Origin: Myxococcales bacterium
GTDB lineage: Bacteria > Myxococcota_A > Polyangia > Polyangiales > Polyangiaceae
Direction of reading: 5' to 3'
Length of the DNA: 64,000 nucleotides
Assembly (NCBI GenBank): GCA_016794345.1
Contig: JAEUKE010000181.1
Location: 1 to 64,000 of the forward strand
Below are positions 1 to 10,169 of this stretch, in pieces; position 1 is the stretch's first letter; the number at the start of each line of letters is the position of its first letter. Both the position numbers and the translations under genes were made by a program. The notes under the pieces were generated by a model that worked only from the letters and a program-made list of their open reading frames with translations, searched no databases and was not told the origin of the DNA.

Positions 1-2
1 AC

Positions 3-614
3 CTGAAGGGCACCACGACGGACGGCGTGGCCGAGTGGGACCTCGCTGTCGACTACGCGGACGACCAGGCCCTGACGGTCGTGCCGGCCACCCTCGAGGG
101 GAAATGGTACGCCTCGTCCTTCCCGGAGGGGGCGTTCGTCACCCCGTTCAACCGCGAGGGCACGCTCGAGTCCATCGGCCTGACACGCGACGACGGCATC
201 CAGCTGCTCGGCCTCGCGTCCAAGGAGCAGGACCCGGCCGAAGGCCGCACGCTGCTCGTCTACGACCCGCCGATCGTAGTGCTGAAGCTGCCGGTCGAGG
301 TGGGCGCTTCTTATGCTTCCACGGGGCAGATCAGCAATGGTGTGGCGTTCGGCATTCCGTACGCCGGCCGCGACACGTACGAGGTCTCGGTGGACGCCGT
401 GGGCAGCATCGATTTGCCCCAGCTGACCTTCGAGGAGGTGCACCGCGTGATCACCAAGGTCACGGTGGAGCCCGCTGTCGGGGAGCCGGTCGTGAGGCGA
501 CAGGTGTCCTTTTATGCGGAGTGTTTCGCCGAGGTGGCGCGCGCGACCAGCGTGGACGGCGAGACGGAAGATTTGTTCTCGACGGCGGCCGATCTGCGCC
601 GCCTCGGTTATTGA
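3..614 (+). CDS. Hypothetical protein, N-terminus outside window
   Basis: The frame is open from the left edge, so the true start lies upstream; 203 residues remain. I do not recognise the family. The visible part looks like a soluble, beta-rich domain with no membrane segment and no Cys cluster; it ends in ADLRRLGY. A GTG at 27 could start translation, but the codons before it read the same way, so a longer protein is more likely. It lies 16 bp before the PhaE-like gene on the same strand and may belong to that operon. Confidence 0.6.
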   Translation: MKGTTTDGVAEWDLAVDYADDQALTVVPATLEGKWYASSFPEGAFVTPFNREGTLESIGLTRDDGIQLLGLASKEQDPAEGRTLLVYDPPIVVLKLPVEVGASYASTGQISNGVAFGIPYAGRDTYEVSVDAVGSIDLPQLTFEEVHRVITKVTVEPAVGEPVVRRQVSFYAECFAEVARATSVDGETEDLFSTAADLRRLGY

Positions 615-630
615 ACCAGGAGACAGGCGA

Positions 631-924
631 ATGATGACTTGGGATCTGTTCAAGCAGTACTTCAACTCGTGGGAGAACCTGACCGCCAAGTACCTCGAGG
701 AGTGGATGAAGAGCCCGCTCGTCCTCGAGCCCGCCGGCGCGTGGCTCTCCACGATGATGAAGGCCAAGGCGCAGGCCGACAAGACGGTCGCCCAGACGTG
801 GGGCCTGTTCGGGCTTCCGACCAAGCGCGACCAGGAGCGCTCGCTCCACGCCCTGAACCAGATCCAGAGCCGGCTGCTCGATCTGGAGGAGCAGCTCGCG
901 GCCCTGAAGGCCCAGAGGCCCTGA
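631..924 (+). CDS. PhaE-like small coiled-coil protein
   Basis: A 97-residue protein starting at an ATG behind a Shine-Dalgarno-like AGGAGA (618-623). Its C-terminal third carries the run FGLPTKRDQERSLHALNQI followed by a Leu/Glu/Gln-rich helix; a 'LPT-R' motif followed by a short coiled coil is what the C-terminus of class III PHA synthase subunit PhaE and of PhaM/phasin-like proteins looks like. Known PhaE subunits are several times longer, so this would be a minimal version. Its place directly upstream of an acyl-CoA ligase and a PhaC-like synthase supports a role as activator or granule-associated partner. The function is inferred from motif and context only. Confidence 0.65.
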   Translation: MMTWDLFKQYFNSWENLTAKYLEEWMKSPLVLEPAGAWLSTMMKAKAQADKTVAQTWGLFGLPTKRDQERSLHALNQIQSRLLDLEEQLAALKAQRP

Positions 925-952
925 TCGCAACGCCGCAGGAAGGAGAACCGCC

Positions 953-2694
<1,742 letters not shown>

Positions 2695-2698
<4 letters not shown>

Positions 2699-3726
2699 TC
2701 GATCGCGTCTTTGCTCTCGCACAGCGCCTGGCCAAGAAGGGCCCCGCGGTCGGCCAGACGCCCGCCCGCGAGGTCCACCGCGAGAACAAATGGCGCCTGC
2801 TCCATTACGTGGCGCGCCCGGAGGGCCGCCGATTCGGGGCGCCCGTCGTGCTCATCCCGTCGCTCATCAACCGGCACTACGTGCTCGACTTGATGCCCGG
2901 CAAGAGCTTCGTGGAGTGGCTCGTGGCGCGCGGGCACGACGTCTATTGCGTCGATTGGGGGACGCCCACGGACGAGGACCGCTACCTCACGTTCGACGAG
3001 ATCACCGACCGCTACATCGGGCGCGCCATTCGGGTCGCGTGCCGCGAGTCGGGCGCGCCGCGCGCGCACGTGCTCGGGTATTGCCTGGGCGGAACGCTCG
3101 CCGCCATCCACGCGGCCGTGCGCCCCGAGCACGTCGGGACGCTCACGCTGCTCGCCACACCCATCGGCTTCCACGACGGCGGGCTGCTCTCCCGCTGGAC
3201 GCGGACGCGCGCCTTCGACGTGAAGGGCGTGGTCGAGGGGCTCGGCAACGTGCCCTGGCAGCTCATGCAGTCGGCTTTCCACATGCTCCGCCCGACGATG
3301 AACCTGGCCAAGGCCACCACCATGCTCGACAAGGCCTGGGACGACGAGTTCCTCGACGGCTTCTTCGCGCTCGAGACGTGGGGCAACGACAACGTCTCGT
3401 TCCCCGGCGCCTGCTACGAGCGCTACATCGAGGAGCTCTACCGCGGCGACGCGTTGGTCAAAGGGACCTTCTCCCTCTCGGGCCAGCCCGCGAAGCTCGA
3501 GAACATCCGCTGTCCGCTCCTCACGGTGACCTTCGAGCACGACGCCATCGTGCCCTGGCAGAGCGGCGCCGTGATCATGGACATGGCCGGCTCGACCGAC
3601 AAACACCGCCTCCATTTGCAGGGCGGCCACGTCGGCGCGGTCGTCTCCAAGAAGGCCGCGAAGGGCCTGTGGCCTGCGATGGCGACGTTCTGGGAGGACC
3701 GCGACCAGCTCTGCGCTGCGGGGTAG
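2695..3726 (+). CDS. phaC: Class III-type polyhydroxyalkanoate synthase (PhaC-like)
   Basis: A 343-residue alpha/beta hydrolase. The nucleophile motif is GYCLGG with Cys130, the PHA synthase lipase-box variant G-x-C-x-G-G rather than a serine box. Asp283 (EHDAIVPW) and His312 (GGHVGAVVS) complete the triad. The Cys-Asp and Asp-His spacings (153 and 29) equal those of the Allochromatium vinosum class III enzyme (C149, D302, H331), and the length is close to its 355 residues. It should polymerise 3-hydroxyacyl-CoA in the cytoplasm. The start is a GTG overlapping the ligase stop. The 3' 289 bp are also open on the other strand as the tail of the M50-like gene. Confidence 0.88.
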
Positions 3727-4475
3727 CTCACCCGGAGAGTCCGCAGGCCCTCGGCTGCTGCGCGCACGAGCCAGCCGAGCAGCGCGATGGCGAGGCCGGC
3801 CACGAGCTCGCCGCCGAGCGCGACGACGAGCCCTGCAGCCGTGAGCGTCCAGCCGAGCGCGCGCCCCGCCTCCGCGGCGATCCGGGTGGCTCGCTGGAAA
3901 TCTCCGCTGGAGGCCCACGACACGGCGCGGACGATCCGCCCGCCGTCGAGCGGCAGTCCCGGCAACAGGTTGAAGAGGCCGACGAAGAAACACGCCGCCG
4001 CGAGCGAGAAGAGCGCCGTCGGGACCGGTCCGATGTGCTGGACGAGCTCGGTCAGCGGCAGACGGGCCGGAGCGGAGAGGGAGACGAGCAGCGCGCCGGC
4101 GCCCAGCGCGACGAGGCCGAGCGTCACGCTCACGATGGGACCGACAATGGCCATCCACAGCTCTGCCCTGGGTGTGGGCGGCTCACGCGTGAGCCGGGCC
4201 GCGCCGCCGAAGACGTGGAGCGTGATGTCACGCACGGAGACACCCCACGCGCGCGCCATCGTCGCCTCCGCTGCCTGATGGGCGACCACCGCGGCGAACA
4301 ACGACAGCGCGGCGATGGCCCCCGCGAGGAGCGTGAGGGCTCGTCCCCACGCGGGATGCACCGCGAGCAGGGCGCCCGCGAGGCCCCACGTGATGAGCGC
4401 GAAGCCCACGATCCAGCTCGGATCGAGGCGAACATCCACGCCGCGAACGCGGGCGAGGCGGTAGCCCGTTGCCAT
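3438..4475 (-). CDS. M50/S2P-fold membrane protein with degenerate active site
   Basis: A 345-codon frame. Residues 1-247 have the layout of site-2-protease-like M50 proteins: hydrophobic helices at about 20-75, 105-135, 150-175 and 205-240, plus the conserved LFNLLPGLPLDGGRIVRA segment with Asp177. The zinc motif HExxH is HQAAE (66-70): the catalytic Glu is Gln and the second His is Glu, so hydrolysis is very unlikely. It may be a pseudo-protease that binds peptides or membrane partners. Residues 251-345 lie antisense to the 3' end of phaC, have no membrane character and look like read-through; no stop occurs in frame before 3438, so this tail is as the sequence gives it. The start ATG is at 4475. 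Confidence 0.8.
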   Translation of the reverse strand: MATGYRLARVRGVDVRLDPSWIVGFALITWGLAGALLAVHPAWGRALTLLAGAIAALSLFAAVVAHQAAEATMARAWGVSVRDITLHVFGGAARLTREPPTPRAELWMAIVGPIVSVTLGLVALGAGALLVSLSAPARLPLTELVQHIGPVPTALFSLAAACFFVGLFNLLPGLPLDGGRIVRAVSWASSGDFQRATRIAAEAGRALGWTLTAAGLVVALGGELVAGLAIALLGWLVRAAAEGLRTLRVSYPAAQSWSRSSQNVAIAGHRPFAAFLETTAPTWPPCKWRRCLSVEPAMSMITAPLCQGTMASCSKVTVRSGQRMFSSFAGWPEREKVPLTNASPR

Positions 4476-4516
4476 GGGGGGGCTTCAAGCAAACGCCGAG
4501 CCCACCGCGCGGGCGC

Positions 4517-5020
4517 TCAGGCTCGGCGCGCCGACTTGATGACGATGGCCTGCTGGGGGGCGTCTTTGGCGAACGGGCCTTGCGAGCCGGTCTTCACCGA
4601 CTTGATCTTGTCGACCACGTCCATCCCGGCGGTCACGCGGCCGAACACGGTGTAGCCCCACTCGGCCCCCGACTTCGACTTGTGGTCGAGGAAGGCGTTG
4701 TCGGCGACGTTGATGAAGAACTGGGCCGTGGCGGAGTGTGGATCGCTCGTGCGAGCCATGGCCACGGTGCCGCGCGTGTTCTTGAGGCCGTTGTCGGCCT
4801 CGTTCTGGATCGGCGCCTTCGTGGCTCGCTTCTCGTAAGCCTCGTCGAACCCACCGCCCTGGGCCATGAAGCCGTCGATGACGCGGTGGAAGATGGTGCC
4901 GTCGTAGTGGCCCGAGTCGACGTACGAGAGGAAGTTCGCGACGGTCTTGGGCGCGACCTCGTCTTCGAGGGCGATGTGGATGGGTCCGAACGACGTGTCG
5001 ATGACGACGGTGGTAGCCAT
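4517..5020 (-). CDS. Cyclophilin-type peptidyl-prolyl cis-trans isomerase
   Basis: A 167-residue single-domain cyclophilin, the size of E. coli PpiB. Conserved blocks are YDGTIFHRVIDGFMAQGG (catalytic Arg and the Phe-Met-Gln core), NTRGTVAMAR, ATAQFFINV and GYTVFGRVTAGMDVV. There is no signal peptide, so it acts in the cytoplasm on prolyl bonds of folding proteins. It faces away from the REC-GGDEF gene across 98 bp. The 41-bp gap to the M50-like gene on the same strand allows co-transcription. Confidence 0.95.
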   Translation of the reverse strand: MATTVVIDTSFGPIHIALEDEVAPKTVANFLSYVDSGHYDGTIFHRVIDGFMAQGGGFDEAYEKRATKAPIQNEADNGLKNTRGTVAMARTSDPHSATAQFFINVADNAFLDHKSKSGAEWGYTVFGRVTAGMDVVDKIKSVKTGSQGPFAKDAPQQAIVIKSARRA

Positions 5021-5118
5021 GGTGCAGGAGGATACTCGAGGTGGGCCGACAAACGGGCCCCTTCGGGCCGCTCTCGAGCCGATCCACCCGCGCCCGAGAT
5101 CGTGGCATCATCTGCCCG

Positions 5119-6072
5119 ATGGCTCGAGGTCGAGTTCTCGTCGTGGACGACAGCGCTCCGGCGCGTGCTGCCGTCGTCGAGACGTTGAAGCAGGCCGGCG
5201 ATCTGGACGACGTGTACGAGGCGGAGGAGGGGCTCAGCGCGCTCCGGATCATGGCGGAGAAGAAGCCCGACCTCGTCGTGTGTGATCTCGTCATGCCGGG
5301 GTGCGACGGGCTCCAGTTCCTGCGGCTCAAGGCTGCGAAGCCCGAGCTCGCGACGGTCCCCGTCCTCATCCTCACGGCGGACGCCGAGCTCGAGAAGAAG
5401 GTGGAGCTCTTCGAGCGCGGCGCGTCGGACTACGTGCGCAAGCCGTTCGACCCGCGGGAGCTCGTCGCGCGCGTCCGCGTGCACCTGCGTCTGAAGCTCC
5501 TGACGGAGGATCTCGAGGCGGCGAACGAGAAGCTCTACAAGCTCTCTTGCACCGATCCGCTGACGGATCTGTTCAACCGGCGCCACTTCAACAACGTGCT
5601 CGACGTCGAGATCGCCCGCGTCGTCCGCTATGGGATGCCGCTGTCGCTTGTCCTCGCGGACGTCGACCACTTCAAGCGAGTCAACGACGAGCTCGGTCAC
5701 CTGACCGGGGACGACGTCCTGCGCGAGGTCTCCCACGTGCTCACCAAGGGCGTCCGCAAGGCCGACATCGTCGCGCGGTACGGCGGCGAGGAGATCGCCC
5801 TGGTGCTCACGAACACGGGCACCGCCGGGGCGTTCGTGCTCGCCGAGCGCCTCCGGGCCGCCGTCGAAGATCTCTCGGTCGCGGCCGGCGGCGCGATCGT
5901 CCGGGTGACCGCGAGCTTCGGCGTCGCCGTCGCGGAGCCCAAGGGAGACGTGACCAGCGCCGCGATGCTGATTCGACGAGCCGACAAGGCGCTCTACGCC
6001 GCCAAGCGCCACGGTCGGAATCAGGTCGTCATGTGGGGCCCGGAGCTGGACCGCACGTCCTCGCCTGGCTGA
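5119..6072 (+). CDS. Response regulator with GGDEF domain (diguanylate cyclase)
   Basis: A 317-residue REC-GGDEF protein. The receiver (about 4-125) has the acidic pair DD at 10-11, phospho-acceptor Asp56 (CDLVMPG) and the conserved Lys in RKPFDP. The cyclase domain has GGEEI (222-226), an active GGDEF variant, and an RxxD inhibition site (R213-D216) placed five residues before it, so c-di-GMP feedback is expected. It has the PleD-like single-receiver layout and should make c-di-GMP when phosphorylated. I chose the ATG at 5119 over an upstream in-frame start because the receiver begins immediately after it. No cognate kinase lies next to it. Confidence 0.94.
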   Translation: MARGRVLVVDDSAPARAAVVETLKQAGDLDDVYEAEEGLSALRIMAEKKPDLVVCDLVMPGCDGLQFLRLKAAKPELATVPVLILTADAELEKKVELFERGASDYVRKPFDPRELVARVRVHLRLKLLTEDLEAANEKLYKLSCTDPLTDLFNRRHFNNVLDVEIARVVRYGMPLSLVLADVDHFKRVNDELGHLTGDDVLREVSHVLTKGVRKADIVARYGGEEIALVLTNTGTAGAFVLAERLRAAVEDLSVAAGGAIVRVTASFGVAVAEPKGDVTSAAMLIRRADKALYAAKRHGRNQVVMWGPELDRTSSPG

Positions 6073-6096
6073 GCCGAGCCGGCCCGCGCCACTCGC

Positions 6097-6783
6097 TCAG
6101 GGACCGATCTCCCAGCCTTCCGCCGGCTCCTCGGCGGGGCCTTCTTCTGCGGCGGGCTCCGGCTCTTCGGCCGCGCCCTCCGCGCCGCCGGCGTCGAGAG
6201 GCTCCGCGTCCTGACCCTGATCGCCGGCCTCTGCGCCCGCCGGCTCCGCGACCTCTGCGTCTTCGGCCGCTGCAGCTTCGGCCGCCGAGAGCGCGGCCAC
6301 GTTGCGCCGGATGGCGTGGCGGCTGGAGAGCGCGACCTCCCCCAACATGCGGGGCCCCTCGCGACCGACCTCGACGCCGTCGATGACGAGGAAGGCCTCG
6401 CCGATGTCGGCCGCGCGCCCGCCGAGCCGGAAGTCGACGTTGACGTCCCTCCCCTCACCCGGCGAGAGGAGATACGGCTCGTGACGCGTGGTCCGCCCCG
6501 ACGCGCGCGGAATGACTGATCCGTCATCAAGGCGGAGACCGATCGCGTCTCGGTCGATGGAGACCGCCTGGTCGGTGCGGTTCTGCATGAAGGTCTTGAC
6601 CACGACCTTGTCTCCCTTGACGTACGCGTGTTTGACGCGGACGAGCACGGCATCGCCGACGACGACGGTCGAGGCGTAGAGGGGCTCTCGGTATCGGCCA
6701 CACCCCGCAAGACTTGCGGTCGACACGGCGAGGACGGTGAGGAGCGCTGGGAGAAGACGTGCGCGTACAGCCATGGGATCCAC
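6097..6783 (-). CDS. Lipoprotein with acidic low-complexity tail
   Basis: A 228-residue protein with a lipoprotein signal: basic start, hydrophobic stretch and lipobox SLAGC near residue 27. Residues 30-150 form a beta-rich domain that includes QNRTDQAVSIDRDAIGLRL and mentions of a 'ground-plan' like that of DUF4352-type immunoglobulin-like folds (inference). The last 75 residues are Ala/Glu/Gly/Pro-rich and probably disordered. The start could also be the ATG at 6774. It is divergent from the patatin gene. The function is unknown. Confidence 0.75.
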   Translation of the reverse strand: MDPMAVRARLLPALLTVLAVSTASLAGCGRYREPLYASTVVVGDAVLVRVKHAYVKGDKVVVKTFMQNRTDQAVSIDRDAIGLRLDDGSVIPRASGRTTRHEPYLLSPGEGRDVNVDFRLGGRAADIGEAFLVIDGVEVGREGPRMLGEVALSSRHAIRRNVAALSAAEAAAAEDAEVAEPAGAEAGDQGQDAEPLDAGGAEGAAEEPEPAAEEGPAEEPAEGWEIGP

Positions 6784-6890
6784 GTAACACCGCGCGAAAA
6801 GCCCAGCGTCCCTCGAGCAGATTCCCGACCGGCTCGGGCAGGAATCGAGCGATCGGCGCGCACGGAATCGACAGGCCGGGGCCCAGCGTT

Positions 6891-7856
6891 ATGTTCCACC
6901 CCGTGCCGCATCGACGCCACGAAAGGCACCGCAAGAAGCGCGTCGGCCTCGTGCTCGGGGCGGGTGGCCCCGTGGGCCACGCCTATCACTCGGGTGTGCT
7001 CTCCGCGCTGCAGGCCGCGTTCGGCTGGGACGCACGCGAGGCCGACGTGGTGGTCGGGACGTCGGCGGGAGCGCAGGTCGGAGCGCTCTTGCGAGCCGGC
7101 CTCGACGGCGACGATCTCGCCGCGCGAGCGAAGGGCGAGCCGCTGTCGCCCGAGGCGCAGGAGATCGCGCGACACTACGTCCGGCCCTATTCGGCCGCGC
7201 CGCGCGGCGCCTCCGAGCGCCGCGGCCCCGCGTCGGTCCGGTTCCTGCTCGAGGCCGTGAAGCGGCCCGGCGTGCTCCGCCCAGGCCGCTTGGTCTCGGC
7301 CCTCTTGCCGGAGGGGAGCGTCGAGATGGCACCGCAGGCGCACGGGTTTCGCAACATCTTCGGCGACAGCTGGCCCGAGCGCCCGCTCTGGATCACGGCG
7401 GTGCACCTCGACGACGGGAGCCGCGTGGCGTTCGGGAAAGACGGCGCGCCACCGATCGACGTCGGCACCGCCGTCACGTGCTCGGGCGCCGTCCCCGGCG
7501 TGGCCCGTCCCGTTCGATGGGGCGGACGTCGCTACGTGGACGGCGGCATCGCCTCCGCGACCCACCTCGACCTCCTGCACGACGCGCCCGTCGACGTCGT
7601 CATCGTGAGCTCGCCGCTCTCGATGTTCACGCCCATGCGAGGGCTCCTCTGGAACGAGATCCGGACACTGGAGAAGAGAGGTGTCCCCGTCGTCGCCTTC
7701 GAGCCGCGCGGCGCAGCGCTGGAGGTGATGGGCTACAACCCGATGGACACGACCGCCGCCCCCGTCGTGGTGAAGGCCGCTTACGAGACCACGCTTCGCG
7801 AGCTGGAGAAGGCGGACGAAAAGACGCTCGGGCTCACGCGGAAGACGCGGGGCTGA
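6891..7856 (+). CDS. Patatin-like phospholipase
   Basis: A 321-residue patatin. It has the oxyanion/glycine loop GAGGPVG (23-29), nucleophile motif GTSAG with Ser58, and the catalytic dyad Asp217 in VDGGI. There is no signal peptide, so it is a cytoplasmic or injected acyl hydrolase acting on phospholipid or lysophospholipid. The frame is open further upstream, but the preceding residues are low quality and overlap the divergent lipoprotein; ATG 6891 (or GTG 6903) fits better. The residues before the glycine loop are unusually His/Arg-rich (HRRHERHRKK). Confidence 0.93.
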   Translation: MFHPVPHRRHERHRKKRVGLVLGAGGPVGHAYHSGVLSALQAAFGWDAREADVVVGTSAGAQVGALLRAGLDGDDLAARAKGEPLSPEAQEIARHYVRPYSAAPRGASERRGPASVRFLLEAVKRPGVLRPGRLVSALLPEGSVEMAPQAHGFRNIFGDSWPERPLWITAVHLDDGSRVAFGKDGAPPIDVGTAVTCSGAVPGVARPVRWGGRRYVDGGIASATHLDLLHDAPVDVVIVSSPLSMFTPMRGLLWNEIRTLEKRGVPVVAFEPRGAALEVMGYNPMDTTAAPVVVKAAYETTLRELEKADEKTLGLTRKTRG

Positions 7857-8001
7857 GGTCCCGGGCTTCATCCGTCCAGTGTGCACCTGGGGGAACGGTT
7901 CGCCCCTTTCCCTACCGAACTGCAGGTTTCGGAAGGATTTTCGGCCGTCCGGCGCTGGCGCGTGCCGTTCAGACTGCTAGGGAACCGGGCGTTCGTCACG
8001 A

Positions 8002-9375
8002 TTGCGGGCGGGGAGCTCGGTTTGTGAATTGATCAGAGAGCTTGAGGTCCCCAACAACGCGACAAGGACGAACGTGTTGTTCGTCGACGACGACACGCTC
8101 TTTGCGGATGCGACCGCCGAGATCCTCCGAGCTCGCGGCTGCAGCGTCACCACGGCGAGCTCCCTCCTGGACGCCAAGGCGCTCGGGCCCGGTCGGTTCG
8201 ACTGGGTCGTCGCCGATCACTTCCTGCCGGACGGGAGCGGGCTCGATCTCGCCTCGGACGTGGACAGGACGCGGACGCGTGTGGTCCTCGTGTCGGCGAG
8301 CCCGCCTCTCGAAGCGGCGCTCGAAGCGCTCCGGTTGGGGGTGGCCAGATTCCTGACAAAACCGTTAGATTTTGAGGCGCTGTTGGAGGTGCTGCGCCCC
8401 TGGCAACCTCCGGGCGCGGCGCGGGCGCAGGCGCTTCCTTCGGTCGAGTCCCGAGCGCGGCTGCTCGACGCGCTCGCGCGGTCGATGAGCCCGGTGCTGA
8501 TCACGGGCGAGACCGGGACCGGCAAGGGCCACCTCGCGCGCGCCATCCATGATCGGGGAGGTGCGGGCCGGCCCTTCGTGGCGATGAACTGCGCCGCCAT
8601 CCCGGCGAGCCTGGCGGAGGCGGAGCTGTTCGGCGTGGAGCGCGGGGCGTACACCGGTGCGGAGCCGCGGCCCGGCTTGCTCGAGATGGCGGACGGCGGG
8701 ACGCTGTTCCTCGACGAGATCGGCGACCTCGCTCCCACCGTACAGACCAAATTGCTCTGCTTCCTCGACGACGGAACGTCTCGCCGCATCGGCGGAACGC
8801 GCTGGAAGCGGCTGGGGGTTCGCATCCTCGCCGCCACGCACCGCGATCTGGGCGCGCTCGTCGCGGAGGGGGCCTTCCGCGTCGACCTCTACCACCGGCT
8901 GGACGTCGCGCGCGTCGAGCTGCGGTCGCTCCGCGACCGGCCGGAGGATCTCGAGCCCCTGGTCGCCGGCGTCCTCGCCGACCTCTCGCGGCGCGACGGC
9001 CGCCATTACGCCCTCGCGCCGGGCGAAATGGGTCGCCTCCGCGGGCACCGCTGGACCGGGAACATCCGCGAGCTGAGAAACTGCATCGAGCGCGCGACGC
9101 TGGCCGACGCGCCGGACCGCCTGGCTCCTTCTCAGACGCTCGCGAGCCGCCCGGCGGGCGCGCGCGCGCCGATGGACGCCCCTGCTCCGGCGGCGAGGAT
9201 GGCGCCGCTGGCCGTCGTCGAGCGCGCTCATGTGATGAGCGTGCTCGCCGCGTGCCAGAACAACCGCAGTCGCGCCGCGGAGGTCCTCGGGATCGGCCTC
9301 TCCACGCTTCGGCGCAAGCTCCGCGAGTGGAGCGACCCGGGATCGGCCGGAAGCTCCTCGATGGACGAGACGTGA
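8002..9375 (+). CDS. Sigma54-dependent response regulator (NtrC family)
   Basis: A 457-residue REC-AAA+-Fis HTH protein. The receiver has Asp72 as acceptor and a conserved TKP Lys. The AAA+ domain has Walker A GETGTGKG (169-176) and the sigma54 contact loop as GAYTGA (215-220), a Phe-to-Tyr variant of GAFTGA. The C-terminus has an NxSRAAEVLGIG-type Fis helix-turn-helix (about 415-445). It should activate sigma54 promoters when phosphorylated. The start is uncertain: TTG 8002 gives the longest product, TTG 8029 and GTG 8074 are alternatives. The stop overlaps the next gene as TGATG, so it is coupled to a roadblock-type protein. Confidence 0.92.
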   Translation: MRAGSSVCELIRELEVPNNATRTNVLFVDDDTLFADATAEILRARGCSVTTASSLLDAKALGPGRFDWVVADHFLPDGSGLDLASDVDRTRTRVVLVSASPPLEAALEALRLGVARFLTKPLDFEALLEVLRPWQPPGAARAQALPSVESRARLLDALARSMSPVLITGETGTGKGHLARAIHDRGGAGRPFVAMNCAAIPASLAEAELFGVERGAYTGAEPRPGLLEMADGGTLFLDEIGDLAPTVQTKLLCFLDDGTSRRIGGTRWKRLGVRILAATHRDLGALVAEGAFRVDLYHRLDVARVELRSLRDRPEDLEPLVAGVLADLSRRDGRHYALAPGEMGRLRGHRWTGNIRELRNCIERATLADAPDRLAPSQTLASRPAGARAPMDAPAPAARMAPLAVVERAHVMSVLAACQNNRSRAAEVLGIGLSTLRRKLREWSDPGSAGSSSMDET

Positions 9376-10169
9376 TGGCGACCGCAGGGCGGTTTCCCGG
9401 CAAGCTGCCTCTCGTCATCTCCTCCACGGAGGGCTCCGCGCGCGTCCACCTGAACCACGGGCGAATCGCGTGGGTTCATCGCTCTCACCATAACGTCTCG
9501 ATCAAGGCCATCCTCGGCGATTGCGGGATCGAAATCGACGACGAATCCTGCCGCGACTTGATCGAGGAGAGCCGGACCTCGCGGAGACACTTCGGGGACG
9601 TCCTCGTGGAGTGGGGCCTGGCGGAGGCGTCCGCCATTCGTGAGGCGCTGAGGCGGCACGTCGAGCGAGAGCTGGGGCTCGTGCTCGGTTGGACCGACGC
9701 GACCGCGACGCTGCTGCGAGACACGCGCACCCTCGCGAGCGGGCTTTCGTTCCGGCTCGACGAGCTCGGGCCGGGCTCTCGAGGGCGCCGTCGTATTCAC
9801 ACGCAACACGACATACCCGCCGTGAAGCCGTTGCCCCCGCGCGACCGCGAAGCGACGGAGGCTTGGCTCGACCGCGTCGCGGCGATCTCGGAGCTCGAGG
9901 GATGTGCGCTGCTCGACGCGAAGCAAGGTGTGGTCCTCGGCAACCGCGGCACGGCGGAGGCGAGGCTCGAGGTGGCGTGGAGCATGGCGGCGTCGCTCGC
10001 TGCGCTCGGGCCGGGCGCGGAGGAGGTGCTCGCCTCGTCCAGCTCGATGGCCTACCTGCTGCGCCCCGTCCCCGCGCCCATCGGCGCCCTCGCCTTCGTT
10101 TGCTTCGACGCAGGCAAGCTCAGCCTCGCGCTCGCGCGGATCCTCATCACGAAGTCCGGGACGACATGA
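9375..10169 (+). CDS. DUF4388-like plus roadblock/LC7-type signalling protein
   Basis: 264 residues. Residues 5-110 resemble the DUF4388/PatA-N domain (GSARVHLNHGRIAWVHRS is the typical 'readout strand plus HGRI-W' block). Residues 160-260 look like a roadblock/LC7 fold (LEGCALLDAKQGVVLGNRG, then a long helix and a beta pair ending in LALARILI). Roadblock proteins often serve as GAPs or scaffolds for small Ras-like GTPases, as MglB does for MglA; no GTPase is visible here. ATG 9375 overlaps the upstream stop, and its own stop overlaps the next start as ATGA. Domain calls are by eye. Confidence 0.75.
   Translation: MATAGRFPGKLPLVISSTEGSARVHLNHGRIAWVHRSHHNVSIKAILGDCGIEIDDESCRDLIEESRTSRRHFGDVLVEWGLAEASAIREALRRHVERELGLVLGWTDATATLLRDTRTLASGLSFRLDELGPGSRGRRRIHTQHDIPAVKPLPPRDREATEAWLDRVAAISELEGCALLDAKQGVVLGNRGTAEARLEVAWSMAASLAALGPGAEEVLASSSSMAYLLRPVPAPIGALAFVCFDAGKLSLALARILITKSGTT

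Noticed and set aside
7956..7970. TGGCGC-N5-GTTC as a sigma54 promoter before the NtrC-type gene
   Set aside because: The -12 GC is missing at the required spacing (TC instead).
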